A DNA stretch of 64,000 nt, taken from NCBI RefSeq assembly GCF_901933205.1, contig NC_044572.1, positions 31,630,001 to 31,694,000 on the forward strand, written 5' to 3'. The number at the start of each line of letters is the position of its first letter. Position 1 is the stretch's first letter. This DNA is from Camarhynchus parvulus (taxonomy: Eukaryota; Chordata; Aves; Passeriformes; Thraupidae). The notes under the pieces are model-generated. The model ran no database searches. It had not been told where the DNA came from and worked only from the letters and a program-made list of their open reading frames with translations. Made by a program: the position numbers and the translations under genes. Positions 35,661 to 48,524 of this stretch are shown in pieces.

Positions 35661-38600
35661 TCCTGCTTTATTTTAACAGCCTTCTAGTGTCATCAGGGTA
35701 GGTATTTGTTGTCTGGTGAGCTGAGGGGGATATCCAAGTGCAATTATTTTTGATGTGATACCAACTTCTTATTTGAAAGAAACAGATATGATTGCATGGA
35801 GAAAATCGTTTGTTTGTGGTTTTGTTTTTTTTTTTTAATTTAAGCATTATGTTCCTCAATTATTCTTTTCTATTTAGATAATTAATAAAGATTTCTCTGA
35901 TCTTAGCAACTGTTAGTGAGTTTCTTCTTTTACCTTGGTGTTAACTGCTCCTGGTAAGTATCTTTCTTTTTTGATTCCCAGCAAGAGAAATAAATGTCAA
36001 CTAACAGGATAACATGACGCTTTATTGACAGGGAATTAAGGGGTTTGTGTCATCAATGTATGTGAAGCAGTACTGGTGCATGAGTCATGTGCAGCTGATG
36101 GGAAGACCGAAAAACAAAGAGCAGAATGCAAAAAATAATAGGATGAGGCAGGGCAAAGGTTTTAAAGTGATGAGGAAAGGTCCTCAGAACCCTTTGGGAT
36201 AACAGAGAAGGTGTGTCATTGTTATGGGTAGGGAGAGAAGGGGAGACAGGAAGAAAAAGCAAAACCAAACTAGAATGGTAGGCGAGGCGTAAAGCAAAGG
36301 ATCTGAGGAGGAGCAAAAGGAAAGTCAAGGGAGAATGACCAAGTTAGTAAAGGGAGGGGCTGCAGAACAATTGCAGAGATGTATCAGGGTATCAAAAGAA
36401 TGAGAGGGGCTGGGTGGAAAAGACCACCCTGAAAAAGAGGGAATCTTAAGAGTGTGCCATTCCCTCTCCATCAAAGATTTATAGGAGGTGGTGTGCCCTC
36501 CTTCTCTCTAGTGCTGCTGTGTTCAAGTTTCATTTTGCTTGCTCCATTTTAGATACTTCAGGAAAGCCCTTGTTCTCAGCACAGAACTCTTGTTAACTAG
36601 TGCTCTCACCTGTGCCTGGATTGTGCTGTTCCTTAGCATTGATCAGCAGTGTGAGGTCTGCTACTGAGTGATTATTTTGGCATAATTGACACTTCGCTCC
36701 TAATTGTCTTTTTCACGCTTTCAAAAAAATTGAGCAATAGTAGTTGATAAAGGATTTTTTGTTTAATGCCGTATAACAATATTACGGATTAATTTTAGTT
36801 AGGGTAACTTGAAATTAAGCTAATGAGGTTTTTTTCTCTTTAAAGTTCAATACAAATATGGCATCATGTTTATATTGCTTTAATAAAAAATAGACAATTT
36901 CTCAGTTTAAATGCTGAAGGAAAACCATTAAATACTCCCAGTGATTATGGGAACTGACAAGGAAGTTTTGGGGGGCTTAGCTTGGGGGGTTTTTTTTCCT
37001 ACCTCTTTGTTTTCAAAAAACATTTGCCCTTCTGGAAAATATAGTTTATCTAGGGAAAGAAGTGGTTTAAGTTGAACTCAGCAGGGAGATGGTGAGCTGC
37101 ACGGTCAGTATGCTCTATGAAGGGTACTGCTGTGAACATCCTTTTTACCCTGTGTGAAAGTGTCTGAACAGAAGGAACAGTGATCCCGCTAATCGTGGTG
37201 CCTGTTGGAAGCAGGCATTGCAAGACCCTTTTAAGCTGGAAGGACATGCGCCAAATGTGTGGGTTAAGGACAAGAAACAGAGGTAACAGAGTCCAGAGGT
37301 ATTTGAAGGGAAACGGAAAGTATCAGAAATTTAATAAATTCTGATGTCTTTGATTTCTTGGGGGAGAGGAGAGGAAAAGAGCCCTCTTCTGTTTCAGCAC
37401 TGAAATTGCTAAGCTTCATTTTAAAAGAGCACAAGAAAAGAGCAGGGTGTAGCAGCTCTGAAATCCATGTACTGAGTTTCATGAACTTACAAAGGTGCTT
37501 TTATACCTCATTTGATATAAGATATGGTCTACAGTATTTTAAAATAATCCGTGTCCAAATTCAGCATGACAGGCACCCTCCCTTTCTTACTTTCATCTGG
37601 CGTCACATATCACTCAGTGCAGAATAAAAGGATCAGGATTCTTTAATTCGCCTCTTTGAAAATAACAACCGTGTGCATCTCTATGATCTTTGAGTATTTT
37701 ATTATTGCTGTCTTTTGTGCTGCTTTTCTGCTGCTTAGCACCCACTGTTAAGCATACCAAGGATAAATTCATTCTGCTCTTAGTTCAACATACTCCAAGG
37801 TATTTTACAGCATTCAGTGTGGCAAAGAGGCCACCTGGAGTAAAATTTATTTTTCTCTCCTTGCCTCTACAACTCTGCCCTGTCCACCCACTCATGCTTC
37901 CCTGTTACCTTTTCCTTCTAGCAAACATTGACTTGGCTTTTTTTTCTCAGTTTTGATAATTGCCTGCAACGTGTGTTAATTTTCAGTGATATTGGTCTGT
38001 TTTGTTCTTCACTTGGCAAGTTTCAGCTAGCTCAACTTAACTGCAAAGAGTTAAGATTTATATATTTGATAGTAATGACTATTTTACATCCTGAGAAAAG
38101 GTAGAGGGAGGAGGCAGGCAAAATTCCTGTATAAACTACTCATAACTTGCCTTGAGGGTTTTTTATGTTTAAAGTTAATCAGCCAAGGCCTAGAGTAGAA
38201 AGATTGTAGAAGAATGAGCCTACTTCACCCTCATATTTTCTTTCAAAATGTATATAGGTTTAATGCTCAGTTGTCTTTAGCGCTAATGAATGGTTTTGAT
38301 TTGTACCAGCCTAATCTTCATTTTTGGCTTCAAGCTACTTTATGTTTTCTAGTGAACTGCTGTTAAATCAGATTTTGTTACTGTATCAACTCTTTTTTGT
38401 TTGCTCTTTTTTTCCCCCTGTAAAGAAGGCAAAATTAGCAATAATAATTTCCTTTGCCTACAACCCTGAATGGGCATATATTGAAAAGTACAATGTAGTA
38501 TTATAAAAAAAAATCCTGGAGATAAATGAATGGCAGAATAAATAATTTATGCTAATGAAATTACTGCAATTAGTAGTTCCACAATGACCCTTTTAAAAGC

Positions 38601-41071
38601 CACAGCTGTTAATGTCAGGAAGTGCTGTCACCGCTGACCTTATCATAAGAGAAAGTGACAAATTGAAAATGCAGGGAAGACCAATCCTCAAAGAGGTCTG
38701 TTCGGGAACGATTAGTGTTTTCTGAAAACCAGTGTGAATTACAACCAGCTGCTCTCTGGCTCGGCGTGGCTCCCATGCTGTGCCATTTTGTTAAGCTCCA
38801 TAACAATAGTTATTTTGCCCCATTGAGACGAGTTGTCTCGGGCCACTTCCAGCTCCACCGGAACCCACTCCGTCCCTCACTGATTTACAAATGAAACTGT
38901 TGTTAGAGAGCTTTTCAGGGCTGCTGAGTAGAGACCTCTCATAAGGATCATGTGTGAGGAGGTTGTCTTTCACTGGGAAGAGCTGTACTGCAGGGTGCGT
39001 GTGTGTCGCAAACAATGAAAAAAGGAGAAAAGGGCTGAAATGCATTTCAGTTGGAAGCTAAATGCTGCTCAAATCTGCATAAAATGTCTATTCCTGCTGA
39101 CTAGCCTTGCTTTTACAAGCGATTTTTTAAAAGATGAATTTGTACTACATTGCTTCCACTAATGATGTTCTGGTTTTTTCCTATTTGTAGAGCAATTTGC
39201 CTCTGCTTTCCCTAAATGCAAATCATTCTTTATTTAGTTCTTGCTTTAATTTCTGTTTTTCTGATCACAGGTGAAATAAGTATTCTTCTAAACTAGCTCT
39301 GGAAAGGCACAAGGAAATAATGAGTTTTCTTACTGAGAAAAATGGCAACCCTTTCTGCATGAACCTGATTGTAATATTAATGATGTAGGCTTAAAACATT
39401 TGACTGCATCAACAGCCACTCATGAGCAATTTTCCCAAAGTTCCCTAAGCATTATTGACAATGCTTTGGTAAATTATGTGTGACTTTCCTAAGAGTTGGT
39501 GTAGCTCATTTAATTCATATTAATTGATTTTTAGGCTTCCCTTGATTAATTGAACTGGGTTCATCTTGTAGAGAATGCAATAAATAATCATTAAAATGAG
39601 GGAGATGTGACTCCACAAATGATAAAGTTTAAGTGTGCTAGAAGTCATGAAGGACAAAACGAAGGTTAGTTACAGTGATGGAGTTAAATGGGTTTTCTTA
39701 GTATTTCCCTTTTAATTTTGCATACAGTACTCTTGTTTAGACATGTACGTGAATTTATACTATTAGCATATGTGGATAGGGTCCTCTGAAACAAACAAAA
39801 ATTAATTCTGGAGATTTCCTATATCTTGTTTATCCTGGGAAAGTATACTCTAATTCAAAGGACTGGAGTGATATCTTGTATATTTACTAGTTCAGTTTTC
39901 AACAAATTTAGAAAGTGGACCTTTGAACTTTGATCCTGAATCCCTCTTCTTGCTGTCAGAGGTGAATAAAGACAGGCATTTTATCTCTTCATTTTCCTCA
40001 GAAACACATGACTTAATGGCCATCTGGAGCTGTTTTAAATGTGCCTGGCCTGTTTGGATTTTTACATAGCACGTGAAGAGAAATTTCCAGCCTCCAGCTG
40101 CATTTTGGTATCTGTGATGAGAGAGAAACTCCACGTGGTGCTGTGTGGGACCCACCACAGGGTCACACCAGAGCTCGGGGCTCCCTTCTGCAGTGTGCTG
40201 AGATTTGCTTGCAGCTGGAGTTATATGGTGGTTATCTATTGGTGGTTTGATGCCTGGCTGGCACATAGGGAAGAGCCTCCACTGTCACAGCTGGGAGTGA
40301 ATCTGAACCCCATGAGAGATAGCTACTTTTCTGCTTAATACCCCTTGAAGTTGATAGAAGGTAATTTTAGCACAGAAATGCTGCTGATTTTCTGACAGCT
40401 TATGGTGTCTAGAGGCTCAGCTTTAGGAGGAGAACTCCACAGTGGTCTAAATCCTGCCCTCATTAGAGTTTGTTAGTCTATCTTTCAGAAGCACAGATAA
40501 GCAGGGGTGGCACAACTTTGGAAATATAAATTGTGGTGTCCAGTTCTGTTCAAACTGAAGTGGGTGGCAAAAATGCACTTCACTCCAAAGAGGAATTTGA
40601 TGATATATGAAGTGTGGAGGACCAGTGTGATAAGAGCAACCACTCTACTGTATTTCTTTAACATACAGAGGATTTCTCTTCAGCACGAGTTCCAGAGGTG
40701 AAGTAGAAAATTCATAGAATATTAACTCTGCATGTAGCAGTATAGTGAACTGGTTTAATCTCTGTTCCAAGTTTTTAGGAGTGTTTATTAAAAAAATAAT
40801 AAAGTATGTTGAAGCGCTGAGCTTCTGTGGTGATGACTTGATGAATGCCAGTGCAAAATTAATTAATTTATATGCAAAACAGCTGGGGAAGGCTCATTTT
40901 GCTTTAATGTTTTTTCCATGTTGACAGCATTATATTTAGGGTAGATTGAAGGAGAGTTTTGTGAATGAGACATCCTTAGAAACATAGATGGACATACTTT
41001 ACTTATATAGATACACTTAATTTTGGAAGCATTTCTTTGTTCCTGTGTTTCCATTTGTTCTTTTTCCTTGG

Positions 41072-41330
41072 GTATGTACGGCCACTCATCCAGAACTCCA
41101 TGGTTTATGGGGATTTTATGGCTTCTGCCCACACCAGTGTGAATGTCCTAAGCGCCAAGTACAATAGGCACTACAACTACACCACACCAAACAGTTTTCT
41201 GGAGTAAATCATGCTTTATAATGTCCTCCTAGACAAAAAACAAAACAAGAGGCTGTCATGACACATGGAACACTTGGTAAATGGCATGCAGAAGTTTTCT
41301 TCAGAAAGAGGGAAACCAGCAGCTTTCCAG
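41072..41330 (+). pseudogene. DNAH11: DNAH11 relic exon: AAA4 end and start of stalk coiled coil, two stops
   Basis: One frame reads DFMASAHTSVNVLSAKYN, then RHYNYTTPNSFLE, stop (TAA), IMLYNVLLDKKQNKRLS, stop (TGA), HMEHLVNGMQKF. It matches [46 protein letters not shown] and KERLVNGIQKL. The 3' border is a good donor (ttccag|gtaagc). The 5' border has a pyrimidine tract but GG in place of AG (ccttgg|gta). There is no frameshift, only stops and one extra codon. Confidence 0.94.
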
Positions 41331-41477
41331 GTAAGCTGTGAAAGTCTCATCCTTTTCTTTCATTTTTATAAATAATCTTTGTTTTATTGCAAATCTGCAT
41401 CACCTTTTCATTGGACTGATTAGTTGTGGAGCGGCATTTGTGTTTCATTGAGACTACCAGATTTTTGAAGCTGGGGT

Positions 41478-41500
41478 TTATATATATATAGATAGATATA
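41478..41500. repeat. (TA)n/(GATA) short microsatellite
   Basis: A run of tatatatata followed by gatagatata in the intron before the ascending stalk exon. Confidence 0.85.
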
Positions 41501-42702
41501 TTTTATTGTTTTTTAATAGAAGATCTTTGAGCTCTTTAGCTGCTTTTGGAGAGAGGAGACAATCCATTTAAGCAAGGACAAATTTGGAGGGAGGGGGAAT
41601 GTAGTGGGGCTACTGTAAAATGGTGGGAGGGAAGCAAGTGTCTCAGTAAAAGCTAAATCCAAGGAAAGAGAAGAAGCAACTCCATACATGTGAATTTTGA
41701 GGGGTAATGAAAGCAGGAGGAACATCTGTGAAGCCTTTCCATGAGGTGCTGTCACCTGCTTGTGAGGCTAGTGCCACTTAGCCCCAGTCAGTGCTTCTGC
41801 TTACAGTTCATTGGTGGTTGACCAGCCCACAAAGACAGAAAGAAGGGGAAACTGCTTAGAAACCTTTACCCCATCTCACCCACACACGTGTTCCCTAATC
41901 CCCTTTGCAAATTCTGAAGACAAACCATAAACCAGCGATTTCTTTATTCAAAACTAAAATTCTGTGTGCTTTTATGCAAATGAAATGCTCAGCTTCAGGC
42001 TTTGCATAACATTGCATCTTGATGCTGCTGCGTGAGGTTAATAATGGGAGCTGGCTGGCTTATTCCCACTTTGTCAGCTGAAGGCCTTCCAAAAAATGGT
42101 CAACAGAAAAGAGTGGCTGAGTTGTTAAAGTCTGTTTTTAATAAAGTAGCCCCTGGTAGTAAATTATTAACATGCTCTTTTTTCTCTGATTTCTAATTTG
42201 ATGAGGACCAAATGGTAATTGGACAATTTCATGTGCTGCATGCTGTGCTGGCTGACAGACCCACAGCTCCAGGCACTATCTAGCCAGGCACTTGAACATT
42301 GAGCCATTTTTACCCTGCACTCTGGAGCTTTACAGAAGAATATCAATTGAAGCACTGTTTAGTGTTTTCCTTAAAGAAAAAGACATAAAGTCAGCTCAAA
42401 CAAATTGAAAAATAAATGAGTGGAGAGATTTGGGATCTCTACAGTCATCTGGTAAAATTCAGTATTACAGCTCTGTCAAATGAAATGGTCAAATTTTGAA
42501 AAGGTAAATTTGGTTCGTTTTGTAGGATTTCAGGAGCCTACCAAATCAGGAGTCCTCAACACCTTCTGTATGATTAAAGTTTAAACCCTCTAAAATTTGT
42601 CTTCCACTTTGTTTTATCAACCCTATCTGGATCAGATTACCAAGACCGCTCTGGTCAAAATATATTTTCATTAGCTGCTAGACAAAATGATTGGTAGGTT
42701 AG

Positions 42703-42706
42703 CAAA

Positions 42707-42737
<31 letters not shown>

Positions 42738-42755
42738 CAAAAAAAAAAAAAAAAA
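42703..42755. repeat. (AAAAC)n and poly-A low-complexity run
   Basis: About six caaaa units followed by an A run of about 18 bases. This could be the tail of an old retroposon, but no body is recognised upstream. Confidence 0.85.
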
Positions 42756-43322
42756 CCAAACCATGCCAAACTCACAGTTATTTCAAAATATTTCTTTATA
42801 TGTGAAGAGATATTGTTCCTGGATATTTTTATATGAGTTTCTCAACTGGTAGGCAATGAATTGCTATTTCAGCACAATAACAGGTAGTTTTTGTTCAGCA
42901 GTCTCTGAGTGTGCCTCATCCTTTCAGCAAGGCTCTGCTGGAGTTATCTGCTCAGATTGAATACCAAGCACTTTTCAGGGCATCCTTCTGATCATGTGTT
43001 GGTGCCTTTGCTGTGTGCAGCAGCTGCGCCTCCTTTGCACCACTGAGACACCTGACTGCAGCCCCAGCTTCAGCAGCAGGACAGACATCTGAGCATCTCA
43101 GGTCAGCTCTGGGGTCTGTGGTGGGTGCACTTAGGCTGCCATTATTAAATTATTTATGTCCACAAAATTCTGTCAGGTACAAATGGAAAAAAAAATTTAA
43201 AAATGAAAAGACAATGCTTCTTGTTAGAGACCCACAAAACATGAGTTTTGTTTTCAGTTCAGGTTTTGGATCTCAGAACCATGCCTAATGTTCTGAATAA
43301 TGCATTACCTTTTGCCCTGTAG

Positions 43323-43469
43323 GTAGAAGATCTAAAATCCAAACTTGCTACTCAAGAGGCAGAACTGCAACTGAAAAACCAAGATACTAAAGCTTTGATT
43401 GCTAAGATAGGGTTTCAGACTGAGAAACTGAGCCAAGAAAAGGCCATTGCAGATGCAGAGGAGCTAAAG
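43323..43469 (+). pseudogene. DNAH11: DNAH11 relic exon: ascending stalk coiled coil, still open
   Basis: Forty-nine open codons between ccctgtag|gtagaa and ctaaag|gtcagt. Reads [20 protein letters not shown], then [20 protein letters not shown] and DAEELK, matching [20 protein letters not shown] and [20 protein letters not shown]. The heptad-like spacing of leucine, isoleucine and alanine is kept. In intact dynein this segment is half of the antiparallel stalk that carries the microtubule-binding tip. Confidence 0.96.
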
Positions 43470-45656
43470 GTCAGTCTAATTCTCCTATTTACTGATGTTG
43501 AGCTATATTTAACACAAAATAAACCTTTTTAGGTGAACAGTTTTGAACAACTTCCTCTCCAGGGAGCATAAAGTCTAAAGAATTATTATACTTACACGTG
43601 TAACAGCATTTCACACCATGATTACCACTTGACCTTTCTTTGCATTATGCCTTTTCCTAACCTTTTAGCTGTTTTAATGAGATGAAAGAACAATAAATAC
43701 TGAACTCATTCAAGCATTTAATGGATGTGGATCTTGAGAATCAGACCTATTTGTAATACAGTAAATGTCAGAGTCGTATCTTAACACTTCAGGTTTCTAA
43801 AGGCTTTGAGGGTCTAGGTAAATTAAACAACTCAATTGATACAGTCCATTCCACCATTTTACAAGGCATAAACCTTGAATCTTAAGATTATAATAGCATT
43901 CCTGACAATATATGTCTTCAGCGTTGACTCTCCTTTTTGCTCTCAGTTCAGCCTATTAGCATTAGTTGTCAACATCTGTGTTGGAAACTCAGAGGCTCAC
44001 GTGCTTTACTGTTCACCATAGAATGAACAGAAATGCATTATTTCATCAGGAATCTAGAGTTTCCATCTACAGTTGCAAGCATGGCTTTTGAAATAAAGCA
44101 CCAGTAGTATGGAAAGTGAAGTTCCTCTGCCTTTAGAGTCTGGAAGGCTCATTCAAGTCTGGGATTTGGCTACAAAATCTCACGTATGTAGTGTCATTGA
44201 CCAATAGTGCAGAAAGGAGTTCTTAACTGACTTGTAATAGTTGTTAATGCCTGATTTTGAGACATAGAAACTTGGAAAAAAGTTTCCAAAGACTATAGTT
44301 TCCAGATATTGACCAGTAGGGAAGACTGTCCTGTCTAAACATTTAAAATGGCCTCTCATTTTCTTCTATTTTGTTTCTTAAATACTTACCACCAGATGAT
44401 ATTTAATACCTTTCCAAAAACCTTGTGTCTAATCATAATTTTACTGAGAGAAAAGTAATTTTTGAACCTGAGATAAATGAAGACGTTATCAAGACCTTTA
44501 TATTTCTCTGGATTATGCTAACTTCAGCCTTTTGCTGATCCATATCTCACATAGGACTTAAAAATGGCCATGAAGTTTCAAGTCCAAATGGTGCAATTAA
44601 TTAAACTTGTACAAATGGGATCCAACAGCTCAACATCTTACCAAACACTTTTCATGTGATGCTTTTCCTTTATTAGTTCCATATGCTTCTGATAAATTTG
44701 GATGTTCAAAATACACCCTTAACACAATTTTAATTACTTCATTAAGCAGCTAGGTGAAACACATAGAGTGATTATTGTGAGATAATCACATCTTTGGGCC
44801 ACTTTGTTTCAGGGATGAAGTTCAGCGCCTGACACTAATGATTACTGTACTCCACTGTTCATTGCTTTATTGCACTTCTGAAATGTTTTCATTGGAAATG
44901 AAAGTGTCATTTTGTGCTACATTAATCTAAAACTGTTTCATAAGGCTAACGATAGTTTCTAAACACTAATCTTCTCTCATTTGTTACCAAAAAAAGCCCA
45001 GCAAATGAGAATACATCTCTAGCTAAGTAATTTGTGAATTTCTTCCTAATTGATTAAAATATGTCACTCTTTAAAAAATTATTTTTGCTCTCCTGTTCTA
45101 TAGATTTTAAATTGGAGCTTACAAGGGCTTTTTGAGTTTTACTGCCTTAAGCAAATATAAATACCTTGGAGGTATTGACTTGGAGTGAAGTATTACTTAA
45201 GAAAGAATAGGTGAAGAATGGAAATCACTTTAGATCTGACTTATTAGGGAAAGTGAGGTCAGTCTGCATTCCACATAACTGTGGCAGGGCTGCACACCTG
45301 TATAGTAATAAACAAGGGTTTTACCACGAAAATGACACTGGTAAGGTTTTATAATAGTGGGCAGTAACACTGCTGTCATTTTGGTGGCCATTATTGTGCT
45401 CTGAATGTTGTCAGCCAGAGCAGCTTACACGGGAAGGTGCATATGCCATAGCCTTTTAAAACAAGACCTACCCTTTTAAAGACAAAAACCATCTAGATCA
45501 TGGTGTAGGTATATGTGTGACAGTGACACTAGCTGAGGATTAGGAACAAACCATAAAAGTTGCATCACAGGAGATGAGAGACATATTTAACTTGATTAGT
45601 AACTTGTCATTTATAATGTAATGCAAATTGATTTTTAATATTTCTTATTCCCACAG

Positions 45657-45730
45657 ACAGTAGCTGTGTGCGTCCTATCTAATAAATGTGTACATGGAAA
45701 ATGTCCCCAACAACTGTAGAAACAAGTTTT
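45657..45730 (+). pseudogene. DNAH11: Probable DNAH11 relic exon: microtubule-binding domain, one stop
   Basis: Starts after attcccacag and reads TVAVCVLSNKCVHGKCPQQL, stop (TAG), KQVF up to gtttt|gtaagg. The family block is [20 protein letters not shown] followed by KAAKVF. The length agrees within one residue, the stop replaces or adjoins the conserved tryptophan, and the block sits in the right order with splice signals on both sides. Identity is modest. Confidence 0.58.
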
Positions 45731-46659
45731 GTAAGGGTATTAAATTCTTACAGAGGCTTGTTACTGCCAATGCAGAACGCTTGATCCAAGTCTTAACATC
45801 TTGATCACTGTAATATCTTTCTTCTCTGTAATTAAACTAGGTTTAAGCAAGACCTGACAGGAAATGAGTCTGTGAGATGAGCATGAGGTACAAGGATAAG
45901 GATGAACCAAGTATAACTGACTTCAGCCTCAGGCAATGTATCTTTAAAAGTGTGTATGGTAATCTTCCAAATACACAATTGCTGATGATACAGAATGCCC
46001 CCCAGGTTTACTCTCCCGCATAAATTTGCACCAAAGAAATCATAATCTGCTTTTAAATAGGTAATTTAATTGTTGCAGAAAGTGGTGGAGGCACTTAGAT
46101 TTCATGTAAGACTGATGCTAACTGATGTAAAGTCGCTGATCTAAGCCGCTGTTAAGCCATAATAAGTGTCTTGACAAAGCTGCTTGAACAGATGATTATT
46201 CAATTTCCAAACCTGAAATTAAGTACAATGTTTCCATATAGGATATTTCCATTTCTCCCATTCCTTCCCTAGTTGTGACCCATGGTTTCAGACTTGAGGA
46301 ATAAAAAGAAGGAAAATTTGGCAAAAGATGGAGGTTGGTTTGACAAATTTTATATGTTTTCCTATACCTCAAAACTGGAGTGAATATTTTGCTATTTAGG
46401 GAAAGCTCCAGTGCAACACTGAACCAGTCATTACCTTTTTAGTATATCCTCTAATTATCTAAAAGAAAAGCCTTTGAAGGGGAAGAAGGGGCAGCAAAGG
46501 AAAAAAGTTCATGGGTCTCAGTATCTTAGCAAAAAGTGTTCACTCTCTTGTTTAGCTCCAGCTTTTGCATTTGAACCTAGATCATGATAGGCTTGCAGCT
46601 TCCTACTGCAATGGCATGGGCTACTGAGTTCCCCCCAGTGCTCAGTAACTCCTCAGGAG

Positions 46660-46865
46660 TAACACACTGCCCTAATATCCTCCAGCTTTTTGTACAGACA
46701 CCTGCTCTCCTGCCCTGCATCACTAGGTAACACCCCATCCCTCAGGCATGGCAGTCACACCACTCACTTTGGTATCATCTACAAATTTGCTGAGGGTGAA
46801 CTTGATCCCACTGTCTGCGTCACTGATTAAGATTTGAAACTCTTCTGTGTCTCGTCCCAGCCTCA
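46660..46865 (-). mobile_element. CR1-like fragment, probably antisense
   Basis: Contains cactttggtatcatctaca, aatttgctgagggtgaactt and gatcccactgtctgcgtcac, phrases typical of old reverse-complement CR1 copies in birds. Borders and subfamily are uncertain. Confidence 0.55.
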
Positions 46866-46894
46866 GCAGCATGGCAGTACAAAAGGCAGAAAAG

Positions 46895-47040
46895 GCCTTG
46901 GCTCTGTGTAAGCCCTGCTCAGCAATAACAAAAACATCTCGGTATTATCAACCCTGTGTTCAGCACAAACCCAAAACACAGCCCCATACCAGCCACTGCG
47001 AAGAAAATTAACTCTACCCTAGCCAAAACCAACATCCTGT
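46895..47040. mobile_element. Avian LTR-like fragment
   Basis: Includes aaaacatctcggtattatca, ttcagcacaaacccaaaaca and gaagaaaattaactctaccc, wording I associate with interspersed repeats in bird genomes, probably from an endogenous-retrovirus LTR. Family, strand and ends cannot be settled by eye. Confidence 0.5.
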
Positions 47041-47573
47041 CACAGTAAGGGAAAGGGACTAAGGACAGAAGCTGGAAAGCCACAAAACTCTTTATAGGGG
47101 AGGTAAATATCAAATGAACATCAGACGATATTGAGATGAAAGAAGAAACTAAGAGTTAAAAAAGAGAGTCAAAGAAAATAAATCACATCTTCGTTTTCTT
47201 GCAGCTTGAATTTAGAGGGAGAAGATTTGACAATACATCACTCTTTTCTGTGTACCTTTGGTGACAAACTCAAGCCAGCCTGAGCACTACTGGGATTTAT
47301 TGGATGCAAAAACAGGAAAAAATGAAAGGGAGAGCATTTCATTATATTTATCAAATTTTCCCCTAATTTCTCAAGCAAGACATGAATCACAGACTGTATT
47401 TGTGGCAGTGAATACTTCTGTATTTTGGGGAAAATATTTTTGCCTTGTACTGAACAACATTTCTAAATCAATCAGCTAGTGCAGGGTTCCAGTTTTACCT
47501 TTGAGGTAAAAGTAGGATTTAGCTTCTGCTTCTCAAAAAAATTGCACATTATATACACTGGAACTTCTCATAG

Positions 47574-47754
47574 GTTGATGACTCTGCAAGATTTAATCAT
47601 CTATGATAAGGAACATATTTCTCAGCATTGTCTGAAGGTCGCCAAGGAACATTACTTGAAGGATCCAGATTTCAACCCAAATTATGTTCACACAAATTCC
47701 TTTGTAGCAGCTGGTCTCTGTTCCTGGACCATCAATATAGTAAAAATCAGTGAG
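47574..47754 (+). pseudogene. DNAH11: DNAH11 relic exon: microtubule-binding domain, frameshift at 5' end
   Basis: Starts after ttctcatag. The first bases (GTTGATGACT) match VDDF of the family with two bases missing; the rest is open as [20 protein letters not shown], then [16 protein letters not shown] and [19 protein letters not shown], matching ALINYDKEHIPENCLKV, NEHYLKDPEFNPNLI and TKSFAAAGLCAWVINIIKF. It ends at agtgag|gtatgt. EHYLKDP supports DNAH11. This segment would lie at the stalk tip that contacts the microtubule. Confidence 0.95.
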
Positions 47755-48524
47755 GTATGTATATATCAGCTCTTGAACTAGCCCTGATGGGGGAATTTCA
47801 GTTAATGATTTTTTTATTATTTTATTAGGCTCAGCTTAGTATTCTGGGGAGCATGTAACAACTACCAGAGATCAAGTGGGAAGTGTTCAGTACTGGGCAG
47901 TATGTATGCATGTATTTCCTAGTGGTAAAAACGTGGTAAAAGATATGTAGCTGTCCAGGACTTTTCAGCTGTCATTACAATGCAACAGTTGGAAAATATT
48001 CTCCAGATGTACAAGTTTCATTTGAAACATTAATCCTGGCTCTTTCTGTCTGGAGTATGAGACAGGGCTTATCAATTGTGATTCCCTGGAGCACCTGGCA
48101 GCAGGATTTCTCCATTCATCCTAGCATTATAACATGCTCATTTAATTACTGAACAGTAAAAACTTATCAATTGTAGAGAAAATCTACTCAAGTGTAATGC
48201 CTGTCTCATTTCCACCTGTATTCTAAAATCATAAAAGTGATACTTATAAATTAATTCTAGTTGGAGAGTAGGCCCACTAAGGTTGCATTTAGTTCTGCTT
48301 AAAATGTCCTTCTATAGATTATCATAAAATCTGCTGTAGTCAGTAATGGAAGAAATCTTTACTTGACTCACTGTTGTGTAGAAAAATGGGTCTAAAACAA
48401 AGATATGTAATGAAAGACTACTGGGATTATCTTAAAGTCTTTCATCAGGAGTAGTTCATAATTTTTGTGATAAAGTGAGACCAATTTCTTCTCTAATGTA
48501 CCAATGTGATATGTCTTTTTCAAG

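Larger units (their letters stand above)
26800..41071. other. 14-kb interval: large intron with one probable exon trace
   Basis: Between the AAA4 relic at 26.7 kb and the coiled-coil relic at 41.1 kb one or two exons (FSPVG... to EETKGIE) are expected; only the trace at 34190-34260 was seen. The interval also has a pyrimidine-rich stretch at about 27,760-28,190, a 20-base A run at about 35023-35042, a CpG-rich block at about 35340-35660 and a purine-rich stretch at about 36,100-36,420. No other gene is recognised. Confidence 0.5.
43470..47573. other. Interval with microtubule-binding-domain trace
   Basis: About 60 residues of the upper ascending stalk (QTEVFQKQ... to NPPIAV) are not found. 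A trace of the next block is at 45657-45730. At 46.66-47.04 kb there is CR1-like and LTR-like repeat sequence. Confidence 0.5.

Noticed and set aside
37380..37480. LLSFILKEHKKRA, considered as the [13 protein letters not shown] stalk segment.
   Set aside because: The unambiguous match (NYTTPNSFLE...LLDKKQNK) is at 41.2 kb.
39892..40266. A 124-codon open frame on the minus strand.
   Set aside because: No recognisable family, no composition or motif signal, and a length compatible with chance.
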